Source: Microcaldota archaeon (lineage in GTDB: Archaea > Micrarchaeota > Micrarchaeia > Norongarragalinales > Norongarragalinaceae). From it: a DNA stretch of 38,458 nt. The stretch covers positions 1 to 38,458 of the forward strand of contig JACRGH010000051.1 in NCBI GenBank assembly GCA_016212375.1. Direction: 5' to 3'. Each line of letters begins with the position of its first letter. Position 1 is the stretch's first letter. The notes under the pieces are model-generated. The model was given only the letters and a program-made list of their open reading frames with translations. It was not told the origin of the DNA and searched no databases. This document shows positions 8,713 through 17,622 of this stretch, one piece after another. The position numbers and the translations under genes were made by a program.

Positions 8713-9513
8713 ATGTCCAACGACCTTGAGCCAACCATGGACTTCTTCTGGCTCCAAGTGGCCCTCTCATTTGTCGTAGGCGGGCTGTACATCGCCGTTT
8801 GCATTTGGGCCGCGGAGCGGTTCGGCTCTCTTTGGGGCGGCATCATCATCGGATTGCCCAGCACATCGTTGGTCAGCTTCGCGTTCATCGGACTGACACA
8901 AGGGACGCAAGCGGTCGTACAGGCTATTCCCATCGTGCCCCTCGCGTTTGGAATGAACGCATTTTACGTGCTTTTGTTCGTGAAGCTGGAAGCGCGACTC
9001 GGATGGAAAGCCGCATTGGTCCTCTCGCTTCTTGCCTGGGCCGCCATCTTGCTACCGGTGACGTCATTGCATCCGGATAACCTCGCCTTTACTACAGCCG
9101 CCGGCATTGCCTGCATGGGACTGGGCGTCATTTTGGGCCGCGGCATTGCCAACCGTAAAATCGACAACACCCACACCAGCACCGCCGAATTCGCCCTTCG
9201 CGCCGCCTTTGCCGGGTTGGTCATCGCATCCGCCGTCATTTTAGCCAAGACCCAAGGACCCACCTGGGGAGGCATGATGGCCGGATTTCCCGCCGCGTTT
9301 TCAGCATCATTGATCCTTATCAGCCGCAAACACGGCAACGGTTTTGCCTCCGCCGTGGCGAAGAACATGCCGTGGGGCAATCTCGCATGCATCCCCTACC
9401 TATTGGTGGCATACATCTTGCTTCCCGTCATGGGCTTATGGGCCGGATTGGCGGCTGGATACGCCGCGTCGTTGCTGGCAGGTTTGCTGATCCAACGACT
9501 CATCCGAACTTGA
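8713..9513 (+). CDS. multi-spanning membrane protein, two-repeat, possibly DUF3147/GlpM-like
   Basis: 266 residues with about eight hydrophobic helices. Two halves carry the same signature, GSLWGGIIIGLPSTSLVSF near residue 38 and GPTWGGMMAGFPAAFSASL near residue 187, which points to an internal duplication and a pseudo-symmetric transporter or channel. The G-WGG-GFP pattern reminds me of the small DUF3147/GlpM membrane proteins, but I cannot confirm the family. It faces away from chrA, and the metallopeptidase-like gene follows 45 bp downstream on the same strand. Confidence 0.75.
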   Translation: MSNDLEPTMDFFWLQVALSFVVGGLYIAVCIWAAERFGSLWGGIIIGLPSTSLVSFAFIGLTQGTQAVVQAIPIVPLAFGMNAFYVLLFVKLEARLGWKAALVLSLLAWAAILLPVTSLHPDNLAFTTAAGIACMGLGVILGRGIANRKIDNTHTSTAEFALRAAFAGLVIASAVILAKTQGPTWGGMMAGFPAAFSASLILISRKHGNGFASAVAKNMPWGNLACIPYLLVAYILLPVMGLWAGLAAGYAASLLAGLLIQRLIRT

Positions 9514-9558
9514 AAAATCCAAACGAAAATAAGCGCGCCTGCCGTTGTTTTTCACCCG

Positions 9559-10344
9559 ATGACCGAACCGATTGCCCCATCCGCAACAGCACCAGCCGCC
9601 ACGTTACCTACAAATCCAACCACCATGACAACGGCCGCCACTGGCGACTTGCAAGAAGCCTTTTTTTCCGCCATGGCACTTTTGGGAAAAGCTGATTTCC
9701 GATTGGACGCAAAATTCAAGCGCTACGCCTCGCTCCGCGCCACGTTGGAGCGCAACGGCACGACCCTTCGCGCCAATGTCAGCGACGGCTATGCCGCCGG
9801 CGGCCGGGACGTATTGGTCGGATTGGCATTGGACCTCACGGCGCGCGTCTTCCGCATGCACGTGCCGGACAACGCCTACACCCAAGCATACTACATTTTC
9901 CGGAAGCAAAAAAGCGCATCGGACCTCAATTCAGCCCTCAAAAAAAGCCGCGGCCGCAAACGGCATCTACGAGCCCAAGGAAAATGGCACGACCTCAATG
10001 ACATCGTACTACGGATGACGCGCGAGCATGCGTTGTTGCAGACGCTGTCGGTGCCGAAAATCGGGTGGAATACAAAAGGGGGAAAACGCATATTGGGCTT
10101 TTACGACGAATCGGCGCACGAGATTTTAATCAACGAGAATCTGGACCAAAAATTAGTCCCGTTTTACGTGCTGGAATACGTAGTGTTCCATGAACTGCTG
10201 CACGCCAAGCATCCGGTGAAGCACGGCCGCGAGCGTCGTACGGTGCATACCGCAGAATTCAAGGCGGAGGAGCGCCAATACCCACTGTACAAAGAAGCCA
10301 TGGCGTGGCTTGCAAGGAACCGGGTGGACCGGGATTGGGATTAA
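9559..10344 (+). CDS. SprT/YgjP-like zinc metallopeptidase-domain protein
   Basis: 261 residues. The C-terminal domain has HELLH (residues 211-215) and a third candidate ligand H230 in VHTAEFKAEER, spaced as in SprT- and WLM/YgjP-type zincins, which are soluble metallopeptidases without transmembrane helices. The middle is basic (KKSRGRKRHLRAQGK, about 128-142), suggesting nucleic-acid or ribosome contact; several SprT-like proteins act on DNA-protein crosslinks. The first 28 residues are Ala/Thr/Pro-rich and may be untranslated, because an in-frame ATG lies at residue 23. The substrate is unknown. Confidence 0.75.
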   Translation: MTEPIAPSATAPAATLPTNPTTMTTAATGDLQEAFFSAMALLGKADFRLDAKFKRYASLRATLERNGTTLRANVSDGYAAGGRDVLVGLALDLTARVFRMHVPDNAYTQAYYIFRKQKSASDLNSALKKSRGRKRHLRAQGKWHDLNDIVLRMTREHALLQTLSVPKIGWNTKGGKRILGFYDESAHEILINENLDQKLVPFYVLEYVVFHELLHAKHPVKHGRERRTVHTAEFKAEERQYPLYKEAMAWLARNRVDRDWD

Positions 10345-10403
10345 AACCGGCAAAGTCCGAAAAACGTAACGCACTGACAGCGACAGCTTAGCCGCGGTAA
10401 TCG

Positions 10404-10411
10404 CTTTATAC
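10404..10411 (+). promoter_or_regulatory. TATA box of PEP carboxylase gene
   Basis: CTTTATAC centred 26 nt before the ATG at 10434. This spacing implies a leaderless message and supports that ATG over the one at 10425. Confidence 0.6.
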
Positions 10412-10433
10412 ACGCACCGCCACCATGGGGACC

Positions 10434-11882
10434 ATGAGCCGCAAAATCCCCCGCACCATGGGCACGCAGCATCCGGACAACGCGTCCAAGCCCTACTGGG
10501 CAAAAGACGCATTCATCGACACCCAAACCGAAGTGGAAGAGGCCTACCGCTGTTTTTCCGAGTTGGACGGCCAGGAATTCATGTGGGACTGGGAAGGCAA
10601 ACACGTGGACGAAAGCGTGGTGGAAAAGCTCTTTGAACATTACACGGAATTTTTCCAGAACCACGCCCTTGGAAAGGATATTTTTCTCACGACACGCTTG
10701 CCAAACATCTGGGAGGAAAAAGGATATCGCCTGCCGAAAGCGTTCGTCAACGTCATTTCCGCCAACCAGATGGCAACGGACGTGGGCATGAACGCACCGG
10801 TCTTATTTGAAGCCATCTTGCCGATGACCAAAACGGCGGACCAATTGCACTTTTTGCACCAACGTTTCCGCCAAGTCAAAAAAGCCTTCGACGCGCCGGA
10901 CGAATTGGAACTGATACCCCTGGTGGAAGAGACGCATTCCATCCAAGCCGTGGACGAACTACTCAAGCAATACGTCGCCACAGAAAAGCGCCACAACATC
11001 CGCGTTTTCCTTGCACGCTCCGACCCCGCACTCAATGCCGGCAACGTCGCGGCCTGCGTAAGTGTCAAGATGGGCTTGGACGCGTTACGCGGATTTTCCG
11101 AAAAAACCGGCATCAGCACCCACCCCATCCTGGGCGTGGGCAGCTTGCCGTTCCGCGGCGGCCTGAACCCGGACACCGTGGACGCCTTTTTCGCCGAGTA
11201 TCCCGGCGTGCAGACGGTGACGGTCCAATCCGCGTTCCGCTACGATTACGAGCCGCCGGAAGTGGAAAAAGCGGTCCGACAAATCAACGACAAACCCCTG
11301 CAAGCCGCACCAGAGGTACCGGAAGGCACGTCCGCAGTCGTCGACATCTTCAGCCGCGAATACCAGCACCGCGTGGAAGGCATTGCCGACACCATAAACG
11401 CCTTGGCAGCCTATGTGCCCCGCCGACGCGAGCGCCGCTTGCACGTGGGCCTGTTCGGATACGCCCGCAAGATGCAAGGCGTGAGCCTGCCAAGGGCCAT
11501 CGCGTTTTGCGCAAGCATGTACTCACTGGGCGTACCGCCGGAATTGCTCGGCGTGGGCTCAGCCCTGCAAAAGATGACGGGCAAACAGCGAGACGGGTTG
11601 TACAAAGCGTATGGCGGGTTTGAGGCCGACCTCATCCGCGCCGGCCACTATCTGAACCACGAAAATTTGCACGCCTTGGCCAGACAAGGCGCCGGATGGG
11701 CCGCCGTGGAATCCGACGTCAAATTGTTGGAAGAGCAAATCGGCAAGAAATTGGGCCCGCATGAAGACCACCATTTCATCCACCGCAACCTGACGTCTAA
11801 CGTGCGGCTGCTTCTGAAGAACAACGCCGATATCTCGCCGGAAATCGTACGAGCGGGGCAGCTGAGGAAAAGCCTCGGATAA
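10434..11882 (+). CDS. ppcA: phosphoenolpyruvate carboxylase, archaeal type
   Basis: 482 residues from ATG 10434, matching the archaeal-type PEPC, which is about half the length of bacterial and plant PEPC. Family hallmarks are the opening RTMGTQHPDNA, then FMWDWEGKHVDE, FLARSDPALNAG, ISTHPILGVGSLPFRGG with the following LNPD, and VQSAFRYDYE. It adds bicarbonate to PEP to make oxaloacetate in the cytoplasm, replenishing C4 intermediates. An in-frame ATG at 10425 would add three residues (MGT). The gene converges on the toxin-antitoxin pair at its 3' end. Confidence 0.95.
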   Translation: MSRKIPRTMGTQHPDNASKPYWAKDAFIDTQTEVEEAYRCFSELDGQEFMWDWEGKHVDESVVEKLFEHYTEFFQNHALGKDIFLTTRLPNIWEEKGYRLPKAFVNVISANQMATDVGMNAPVLFEAILPMTKTADQLHFLHQRFRQVKKAFDAPDELELIPLVEETHSIQAVDELLKQYVATEKRHNIRVFLARSDPALNAGNVAACVSVKMGLDALRGFSEKTGISTHPILGVGSLPFRGGLNPDTVDAFFAEYPGVQTVTVQSAFRYDYEPPEVEKAVRQINDKPLQAAPEVPEGTSAVVDIFSREYQHRVEGIADTINALAAYVPRRRERRLHVGLFGYARKMQGVSLPRAIAFCASMYSLGVPPELLGVGSALQKMTGKQRDGLYKAYGGFEADLIRAGHYLNHENLHALARQGAGWAAVESDVKLLEEQIGKKLGPHEDHHFIHRNLTSNVRLLLKNNADISPEIVRAGQLRKSLG

Positions 11883-11893
11883 AAACGGAAAAA

Positions 11894-12250
11894 TCAGGAA
11901 AAACCAAAAAGCCGGAGCAACTGGATGCGGGTTTCCATGGCTTTGGACGCGCCCAGAACCCCTAGTTTTTTTACGACCAACGCCTTCTCGACGGTGAAAA
12001 GCCGATAGGGTTTGATTTTGCTGTCGAAGGCAAGGAGTCCGGAGGCCAAGTCGTCTTGCGAAAAAGTCGGACAACCCGGTTCACCGTCCAAATGACTCGT
12101 AATCATGCAACAGACCAAATCATCATGGCGTCCGTTGAAATCCGACGTGGATAGGACTAACGCCGGGCGACGCTTGACCGAGCTTAGGTCCGAATAGGGA
12201 AACGGCACCAAGACGATTTGCCACTGCTCATACCGAGTTCCAGCGTTCAT
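11894..12250 (-). CDS. MazF/PemK-family endoribonuclease toxin
   Basis: 118 residues from the ATG at 12250 (another in-frame ATG is at 12259). The PemK/MazF fold is seen in QWQIVLVPFPYSDLSSVKRR followed by PALVLS, containing the Arg-Pro core of the active site, then DLVCCMITS and the C-terminal LFTVEKALVVKKLG strand region. These toxins cut single-stranded RNA at short sequences. The start overlaps the end of the AbrB-type gene by about 23 nt, the normal arrangement for a co-translated antitoxin-toxin pair. It is the last gene of the minus-strand pheS cluster. Confidence 0.9.
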   Translation of the reverse strand: MNAGTRYEQWQIVLVPFPYSDLSSVKRRPALVLSTSDFNGRHDDLVCCMITSHLDGEPGCPTFSQDDLASGLLAFDSKIKPYRLFTVEKALVVKKLGVLGASKAMETRIQLLRLFGFS

Positions 12251-12491
12251 CGTCCGCATTGCTCCAGTCTTTTGCCAAGGTCCGCTCCGAGACCAACATA
12301 TTGGCCAGCGATTCGCTTTTCTCCAGTAGCGCCAGTTTACGGATGGTGTGGGCCGCTGACTCCAAGATGATGCGTCCCCCTTTTTCCATCAAGACCAGCT
12401 GCTCGCCTTTTTTCAAGCCCAGATGCTGGCGCACCGTCTTGGGAATGCTGATTTGACCTTTGTCACTGAGAGTTACCGTAGTAAAATGCAT
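12228..12491 (-). CDS. AbrB/SpoVT-type antitoxin
   Basis: 87 residues from the ATG at 12491 (a TTG would add three). The swapped-hairpin AbrB DNA-binding domain fills the first 50 residues, with the classic VTLSDKGQISIPKTVRQHLG, then LKKGEQLVLMEKGGRIIL. The C-terminal tail (KLALLEKSESLANMLVSERT) is acidic and helical and would occupy the MazF active site. The pair is presumably autoregulated. It follows the YggS-like gene after 38 bp. Confidence 0.9.
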   Translation of the reverse strand: MHFTTVTLSDKGQISIPKTVRQHLGLKKGEQLVLMEKGGRIILESAAHTIRKLALLEKSESLANMLVSERTLAKDWSNADDERWNSV

Positions 12492-12528
12492 ACCAATCAA
12501 CCACTAAAAGTAAGAATTTTCTTATTTA

Positions 12529-13170
12529 TTATACTTCCGTTGATTGTCCCGACTCGAACAACACCAGGCCCACACGCACCATCGTGCTTCCCTCCCCAAT
12601 CGCCGTCTCAAAATCATCCGACGTGCCCATGGACAGAACCGTCAGCCCGAAATCGGCCTTAAGCGAGTCAAAAAGCGCTTTTGCTTTTTTGAAATACGGA
12701 CGCGAATCGCCGACCATCGGAACGACGACCATGAGGCCTTCGATTTTCAAATGGGAAAAAGAGCGCAAGGAAGTCAAAAATGACGCCACTTTTTCTTTAA
12801 CAGGGGGCAAACCGCTTTTTTGTGCCTCATCACCGGCGTTGATTTGCACGAGCACGCGCATGGTTTTGTTTTCGCGTTTCGCGGCGGCGTCCAGCTTTTC
12901 CGCATGCGCCAACAAATCCAGCGACTGCACCACGTCAAACAGGCGCACGATTTTGGAAATTTTGTTGGACTGCAGCGTGCCGATGAAGTGTTTCTCGCAG
13001 GGCAATAAAAAAGGTAGCCGCATTTCAGCATCCTGAAGGCGGTTTTCGCCCACCGCCATGACGCCCGCACGAATCAAGGCATTGACCGCATCCGCATCGG
13101 GCGCGTATTTGACGGCCGCGACCAGCGTGACACCAATGGGAATTTTTTTCAAAACATCCGACAAGGCCAT
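12529..13170 (-). CDS. YggS/PROSC-family pyridoxal-phosphate-binding protein
   Basis: 213 residues, a single-domain TIM barrel related to the N-terminal domain of alanine racemase and thought to buffer PLP and amino-acid pools. The PLP lysine is K21 in LVAAVKYAP. Other hallmarks are VGENRLQDA, KHFIGTLQSNKISKI, QINAGDEAQKSGL, and the phosphate-binding end SMGTSDDFETAIGEGSTMVR with VGLVLF. It follows pheT by 23 bp and is probably in the same transcript. No catalytic activity is expected. Confidence 0.93.
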   Translation of the reverse strand: MALSDVLKKIPIGVTLVAAVKYAPDADAVNALIRAGVMAVGENRLQDAEMRLPFLLPCEKHFIGTLQSNKISKIVRLFDVVQSLDLLAHAEKLDAAAKRENKTMRVLVQINAGDEAQKSGLPPVKEKVASFLTSLRSFSHLKIEGLMVVVPMVGDSRPYFKKAKALFDSLKADFGLTVLSMGTSDDFETAIGEGSTMVRVGLVLFESGQSTEV

Positions 13171-13193
13171 GATGCGATTCGGCCTCCTCGAGT

Positions 13194-14828
13194 TTAGCGC
13201 TGGCCCTTGATGAGCCGCAGTTCAAAGATTGCCGCTGGAACCTTGATGCCGTAATTATCTAACACCTGGGGCGACAACTCCCCGACGGTGCCCACGATTT
13301 CCTTGTTGCACACAATGGATGCGGCGCGGCCGTCGATAAATCGCGGGTGCGTCAGTTCCTTGAGGGAATACTCGACTTTGAAGCGGCGGCAAAGTTCATC
13401 CAACAACGATGCTACTTCCGTCAAGTTGGCCGAGGCATGAGCCGACACCAAGACGGCATTGACGTCGGTGCGCGTCCGGGTTTCAGTCGCCGCATCCCGT
13501 ACAACGACTTCACCGACTTCGAAAACATTCTGGGGATAGGACTGACGGGTGTTTTCCGACAAGGCCCCCAACACCGAAGGCAGCAACATCGAGCGCAACG
13601 ACGCATACTCCTCACTTACCGGGTTGCGGATGCGGACCACCTCGGCGTCGGCAAAAGCGCGGGCCGCTTTTTGTGGGGAAAAGAACACGTGGGTCATGAA
13701 TTCGACGAAACCGAACGAAGATAGGGAATCACGGGCCAACTGCACGGCATACGTATCGTCACTCTTGGAGCCCACGGTGAACACGGAGGGGTCCTTGACT
13801 TGGAATTGGTTGAATCCATGCGCCAAAGCCACTTCCTCGACCAAATCGACTTCGTGCAAGAAGTCCGCCCGATACCTAGGCACCAGACAATCCAACACGT
13901 CGCGACCCACGCTGACCTCGAGGCGTTGTTTGCGCAACAGCTGGACCACGGCTTTGGGCGACAGGGCGGTGCCGAGCAACTGGTTGGCCTTTTCCACACG
14001 CAGGACCATCTTTTCGGGGCGGCTGTCCGGGGTGACCAACTTCTTGCTTGCGTGATGAATTTCCACGGTTTTCACACGGCCACCCATGTCCGCAAAATCC
14101 TGGCACAAAATATTGAGGCTGGCATTGCAGGAATAGAAATCCGTGCCGGTGATGTCAATGAGGATATTCTTGGTCTTGGCGGTGACAGCCGAAAAGACGC
14201 CGTTGATGATGTCCACCAAAGACAAAATCTCGTTCTTGGAATCCACCAACATCGGATAGTGCTTGCCTTTGACCAGATGCGCATAATCCTTGCCCGTCGG
14301 GTGCTCCTTGAGAATCTGCTGGACCGTCATTTTGGCACTTGCTTTCAAAGGGTGGAACGCCGTGCTCATCGAAGCGTTTTTCAAATAAAATGGGCTTTTG
14401 AGTTTGTCCAAATCGTAAAGACCGATGGAACCTTTCTTGCGGCGGCGGCCGATGGTCAAATCCAATTTTTCCTGCACTTGGAACAGATGCTGGATGGACC
14501 CCTCGTCCAACTTGAGCCCCTCCACCACTGCGCCCACCAATACGGGCCGCAACGCCTCGGCATCCGGCTCGACAAAAAACTTGATACCGGAACTGGGCCA
14601 ATCCGCGGCTACCAATCCGGTTTCTTTTCCAAAGTAACCCTTCAACGCGCGTGCCGCACCGTACACGGACAGCAAGTCGGGCCGGTCGCCGGTAATTTCC
14701 ACGGTTATCGCATCGTCCACATTGGTCTCGACTCCGGCCTTGATGTTCGGCAACGCGTCAAGGACGTCCGATTCGGACAAACCGGTCAAGGTCAGCAGTT
14801 TTTTCTTCGGATACGACGTTGAAACCAT
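13194..14828 (-). CDS. pheT: phenylalanyl-tRNA synthetase beta subunit
   Basis: 544 residues, the length of the archaeal/eukaryotic-type beta chain, which lacks the bacterial anticodon-binding tail. It starts ATG with STSYPKKKLLTLTGLSESDV and contains ITGDRPDLLSVYGAARALKG (B1-type region), the B3/4 editing region (SKNEILSLVDIINGVFS), B5 and catalytic-like core segments (RYRADFLHEVDLVEEVALAH, VRIRNPVSEEYASLRSMLLP). It forms the alpha2-beta2 enzyme with PheS. Unusually, a GNAT-like gene separates it from pheS; 81 bp lie between that gene and this start. Confidence 0.95.
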   Translation of the reverse strand: MVSTSYPKKKLLTLTGLSESDVLDALPNIKAGVETNVDDAITVEITGDRPDLLSVYGAARALKGYFGKETGLVAADWPSSGIKFFVEPDAEALRPVLVGAVVEGLKLDEGSIQHLFQVQEKLDLTIGRRRKKGSIGLYDLDKLKSPFYLKNASMSTAFHPLKASAKMTVQQILKEHPTGKDYAHLVKGKHYPMLVDSKNEILSLVDIINGVFSAVTAKTKNILIDITGTDFYSCNASLNILCQDFADMGGRVKTVEIHHASKKLVTPDSRPEKMVLRVEKANQLLGTALSPKAVVQLLRKQRLEVSVGRDVLDCLVPRYRADFLHEVDLVEEVALAHGFNQFQVKDPSVFTVGSKSDDTYAVQLARDSLSSFGFVEFMTHVFFSPQKAARAFADAEVVRIRNPVSEEYASLRSMLLPSVLGALSENTRQSYPQNVFEVGEVVVRDAATETRTRTDVNAVLVSAHASANLTEVASLLDELCRRFKVEYSLKELTHPRFIDGRAASIVCNKEIVGTVGELSPQVLDNYGIKVPAAIFELRLIKGQR

Positions 14829-14909
14829 GGAATTTCACTTCCTCAAGAAAATATCATATGAATGTTGGACGGGATTGGACGGCAACGCGGAATTTCAACT
14901 CGGCATTTT

Positions 14910-15278
14910 TCAGTCCCAAATGATTTGGAACCGCTCCGGGTTTTCCGGATACCGGAACTCAAAATAGTCCTGTACACGGCCAGGACCTGCCAAACGGCGG
15001 GCCAACGCCGCGTCATCAAAATTGGCGAACACCACTTTTTGGACATCCTGTTTTCGGGCAAAGCCGACGGCATACGCCACCAATGCGGCACCGATTCCCT
15101 TGCCTTTGAATCCAGCTTTCGAGGCGTAAGGGGCTTTGGGGTACGGCAAAAGTACGGCCTGTTGCTTGAGAATCCGGACCTGAAGCTGGCAGGCCAACTT
15201 TCCGCCGGAATACGCGGATAGGACGAACCAATTCACGCCCCGCTTGACGGCGTCAAAAGCCAATTTCAGTTCAGCCAT
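14910..15278 (-). CDS. GNAT-like acetyltransferase-domain protein between pheS and pheT
   Basis: 122 residues from an ATG that overlaps the pheS stop by 8 nt, so it is probably translationally coupled. The segment GFKGKGIGAALVAYAVGFAR resembles the acetyl-CoA-binding motif A (Q/R-x-x-G-x-G/A), and the following QDVQKVVFANFDDAALARRLA and FEFRY suit the later strands of a GNAT fold. It is short for the family, so the N-terminal strands are reduced. The insertion into a pheST pair suggests, but does not show, a link to translation. Substrate unknown. Confidence 0.65.
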   Translation of the reverse strand: MAELKLAFDAVKRGVNWFVLSAYSGGKLACQLQVRILKQQAVLLPYPKAPYASKAGFKGKGIGAALVAYAVGFARKQDVQKVVFANFDDAALARRLAGPGRVQDYFEFRYPENPERFQIIWD

Positions 15279-16734
15279 GGCTTTTGGCCACCCCGCTTCG
15301 CAAATAACCCAAATCATGAGAAAACAAATCCCGAATGTCCGTAATACCCGTGGACACCATGGCCAATCGGTCGATGCCCAAACCCCAGGCCAAGACCGGG
15401 ACATTGATACCCAACGCCTGAGTCATTTCCGGGCGAAACATTCCTGCGCCACCAACCTCGGCCCAACCCCGTCCGGGAATTTTGGCGTACAGTTCCACGG
15501 ATGGCTCGGTGAACGGGAAATAAGAAGGTGCAAAACGCACGTCTTCGGCGCCGAAAACCTCGACGGCGAACCGTTTAAGGTAACCCAACAACTCGCGCAA
15601 CGACATGGACGGGTCCATCACGATGCCCTCGCATTGATTGAATTCGATGAAATGCTTCCAATCGATTTCGTCGGGGCGGAACACGCGGCCGATGCTGAAC
15701 ATCTTTAGAGGCGGCTTTTGACCTTTCGCCAAGGTGCGTGCCGATACGGCCGTAGTCTGAGAGCGCAGGCATAGGCGCATGGCGATTTCAGGGTCCCATT
15801 TGTAGCGCCAACCCTTCGAGCCGTCCAACCCCTCCTCGTGGGCTTTTTTGACCTGCTCCAAGGATTTGGAATCTAAAATTTCGCCACGAGCGGGGTCCTC
15901 CAAAAGGAACACATCGTGGATTTCACGCGCCGGATGATCCTGCGCCATGAACAACGCATCGAGGTTCCAAAACTCAAGCTCCACCAACGGGCCATGGGCT
16001 TCCTGGAAACCCAAGCCGATGAGCTTGTCGCGGATGCGCTGCAGGAATTCCTGGTACGGGTGTTTTTGGCCGACGGAAACGGGTGCAACGACGGTCTTGA
16101 GGTCGTACGGACGGAAAGTCTTACCCTTCCACGAACCGGTCTTGAGCATCTCGGGCGTCAGGGACGACACCACAGCGGAGCCGGAATCTGCGGAATCGCC
16201 TTTGAGCGCCGCCTTTCCAGCGGATGAAATCGTAGCAAAAACGGATTTATCAGTCAGCTCACGGGCCAATTTTCGTTGGACCAATGCGGCGGCGTCCATT
16301 ATTTTATTGCCATCGGAAAAAGACTTGAGCGCGGCTTCCACGTCGCTAACCTTGTCCATCACAGCGGAAGCTTTACCGGCATCAATCTTGAGCCAGCCAT
16401 TTTTCTTGGCCCACATCAAAGCAATGCCTTGTTCGGCAGGACCTAAAGCGGCTTTTTCAAAGGCATCCGAAAGCGCCAAGGCTTTTTTGCCCAATGCCTG
16501 GATGAGGCGTCGTTCGGGCAGTCCTTTTTCCAAATATTCGCGGCCTTCGTCCGTAAGTTCCAGGCGTTTGTCTTCGACACGGCGCAAGACCAACAAGCCG
16601 TCAGCCTCAAGTCCGGCCAGAACGCTCATGAGCGTGGCGTATGGCACGCCGGCTTTTTCAGAAAGCTGGGCCGCCGGCACGCTCTCCTTGAGTTTGGCCA
16701 AGGTTTCCAATATTTTTCGATCCAGTTCCTTCAT
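15271..16734 (-). CDS. pheS: phenylalanyl-tRNA synthetase alpha subunit
   Basis: 487 residues from the ATG at 16734, opening MKELDRKILETLAKL; the frame extends to 16791, but the extra 19 residues are unlike the family. The N-terminal winged-helix region (about 1-85), typical of archaeal PheS, precedes a class II catalytic core. Motif 2 is GRVFRPDEIDWKHFIEFNQ and motif 3 is VPVLAWGLGIDRLAM near the C-terminus; LRSQTTAVSARTL, which contacts phenylalanine and tRNA in this family, is also present. It heads the minus-strand cluster pheS, GNAT-like, pheT, YggS-like, AbrB, MazF. Confidence 0.95.
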   Translation of the reverse strand: MKELDRKILETLAKLKESVPAAQLSEKAGVPYATLMSVLAGLEADGLLVLRRVEDKRLELTDEGREYLEKGLPERRLIQALGKKALALSDAFEKAALGPAEQGIALMWAKKNGWLKIDAGKASAVMDKVSDVEAALKSFSDGNKIMDAAALVQRKLARELTDKSVFATISSAGKAALKGDSADSGSAVVSSLTPEMLKTGSWKGKTFRPYDLKTVVAPVSVGQKHPYQEFLQRIRDKLIGLGFQEAHGPLVELEFWNLDALFMAQDHPAREIHDVFLLEDPARGEILDSKSLEQVKKAHEEGLDGSKGWRYKWDPEIAMRLCLRSQTTAVSARTLAKGQKPPLKMFSIGRVFRPDEIDWKHFIEFNQCEGIVMDPSMSLRELLGYLKRFAVEVFGAEDVRFAPSYFPFTEPSVELYAKIPGRGWAEVGGAGMFRPEMTQALGINVPVLAWGLGIDRLAMVSTGITDIRDLFSHDLGYLRSGVAKSHG

Positions 16735-16931
16735 GAAAAACAAACCCGGAGTATCCGAGGAATTGCTTGAAAATCCGGTTAAACCCCACATGCCAAATGA
16801 GCGGCACCTAGGGAAAAACGAAAATTGAATCCCCGTTACTCACGGATTGCTTTAGGACGGCGCTTTCTTAAAGATTGCTTCAAAGCCGAAAACGAATCAA
16901 ACCTTAAAAGCGCAAGGCTCCTAATCGAAAC

Positions 16932-16937
16932 AGGTGG
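16932..16937 (+). promoter_or_regulatory. ribosome-binding site deciding the LemA start
   Basis: AGGTGG, complementary to the 16S 3' end (ATCACCTCCT), is spaced 8 nt before ATG 16946. The GTG at 16934 lies inside this site and is therefore unlikely to be the start. Confidence 0.6.
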
Positions 16938-16945
16938 TTTTGACA

Positions 16946-17512
16946 ATGATTGAATGGATTATCATCGGCATCGTCGTGCTGCTCGCAATAGTTGCAATCT
17001 TTTATTTCAACAAACTGACCGGCTTGAACAACCAGGCGCAGGCGGACTGGAACCAAATCGACCCGCTACTCCAACAACGCCTGGACACCATCCCGAACCT
17101 CATCACGATGGCCAAACGGGTCATGAAACAGGAAACGGAGTTGTTCACCGGATTGGCCAAGGCCAGGGAAGGCGCCATGAATGCGAAAGACATCAAAGGC
17201 AAAGTAGAGGCGAACCAGCAATTGGGCTCCCTCATTGGAACGCTGTACGCCCGTGCGGAAGCGTACCCCGAGATGAAATCCAACACCACCATGGCTACAG
17301 CGATGGAAGCCCTATCGGGAATCGAAGATAAAATCAAGTACGGCCGCCAGCGCTACGGCTACACCGTGCAGGAATACATCAACTCAACGAGCCAGATTCC
17401 GGGCGTCCTGTTCGCCGGATTATTCGGCTTTTCCAAGGACAAATGGCCCTACTTCAAGGCCGATGACGCCGCACGCAAAGCCATTGACGCGGGCAAGCTT
17501 TTGGAAGATTAA
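16946..17512 (+). CDS. lemA: LemA family membrane protein
   Basis: 188 residues. An N-terminal signal-anchor helix (IEWIIIGIVVLLAIVAIFYF) is followed by the long helical LemA domain, with the diagnostic YFNKLTGLNNQAQADWNQID, then LLQQRLDTIPNLI and GRQRYGYTVQEYI. LemA proteins lie on the membrane with the helical bundle outside. Their function is poorly defined, but they very often sit next to an M48 protease, as here with HtpX 110 bp downstream. A TATA-like ccttaaaag near 16901-16909 fits a start around 16931. Confidence 0.93.
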   Translation: MIEWIIIGIVVLLAIVAIFYFNKLTGLNNQAQADWNQIDPLLQQRLDTIPNLITMAKRVMKQETELFTGLAKAREGAMNAKDIKGKVEANQQLGSLIGTLYARAEAYPEMKSNTTMATAMEALSGIEDKIKYGRQRYGYTVQEYINSTSQIPGVLFAGLFGFSKDKWPYFKADDAARKAIDAGKLLED

Positions 17513-17548
17513 ACGCCGTTTGAAAAACAAAAAACGCGGGCCGCGCGC

Positions 17549-17558
17549 GTATAAAAAA
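17549..17558 (+). promoter_or_regulatory. TATA box of htpX
   Basis: A strong box (tataaaaaag) after a GC-rich stretch, about 70 nt before the htpX ATG. It gives a leader of roughly 45 nt, so htpX has its own promoter in addition to any readthrough from lemA. Confidence 0.55.
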
Positions 17559-17622
17559 GGCGGCACTTTTTCTTTTTTTCAAAAACCAATAAACGCAACT
17601 AAGACAACGACGCGAACGCATC

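Noticed and set aside
13800-14822. 340-codon plus-strand open frame
   Set aside because: It is wholly antisense to pheT, whose motifs are clear; long antisense frames are common in this GC-rich coding DNA.
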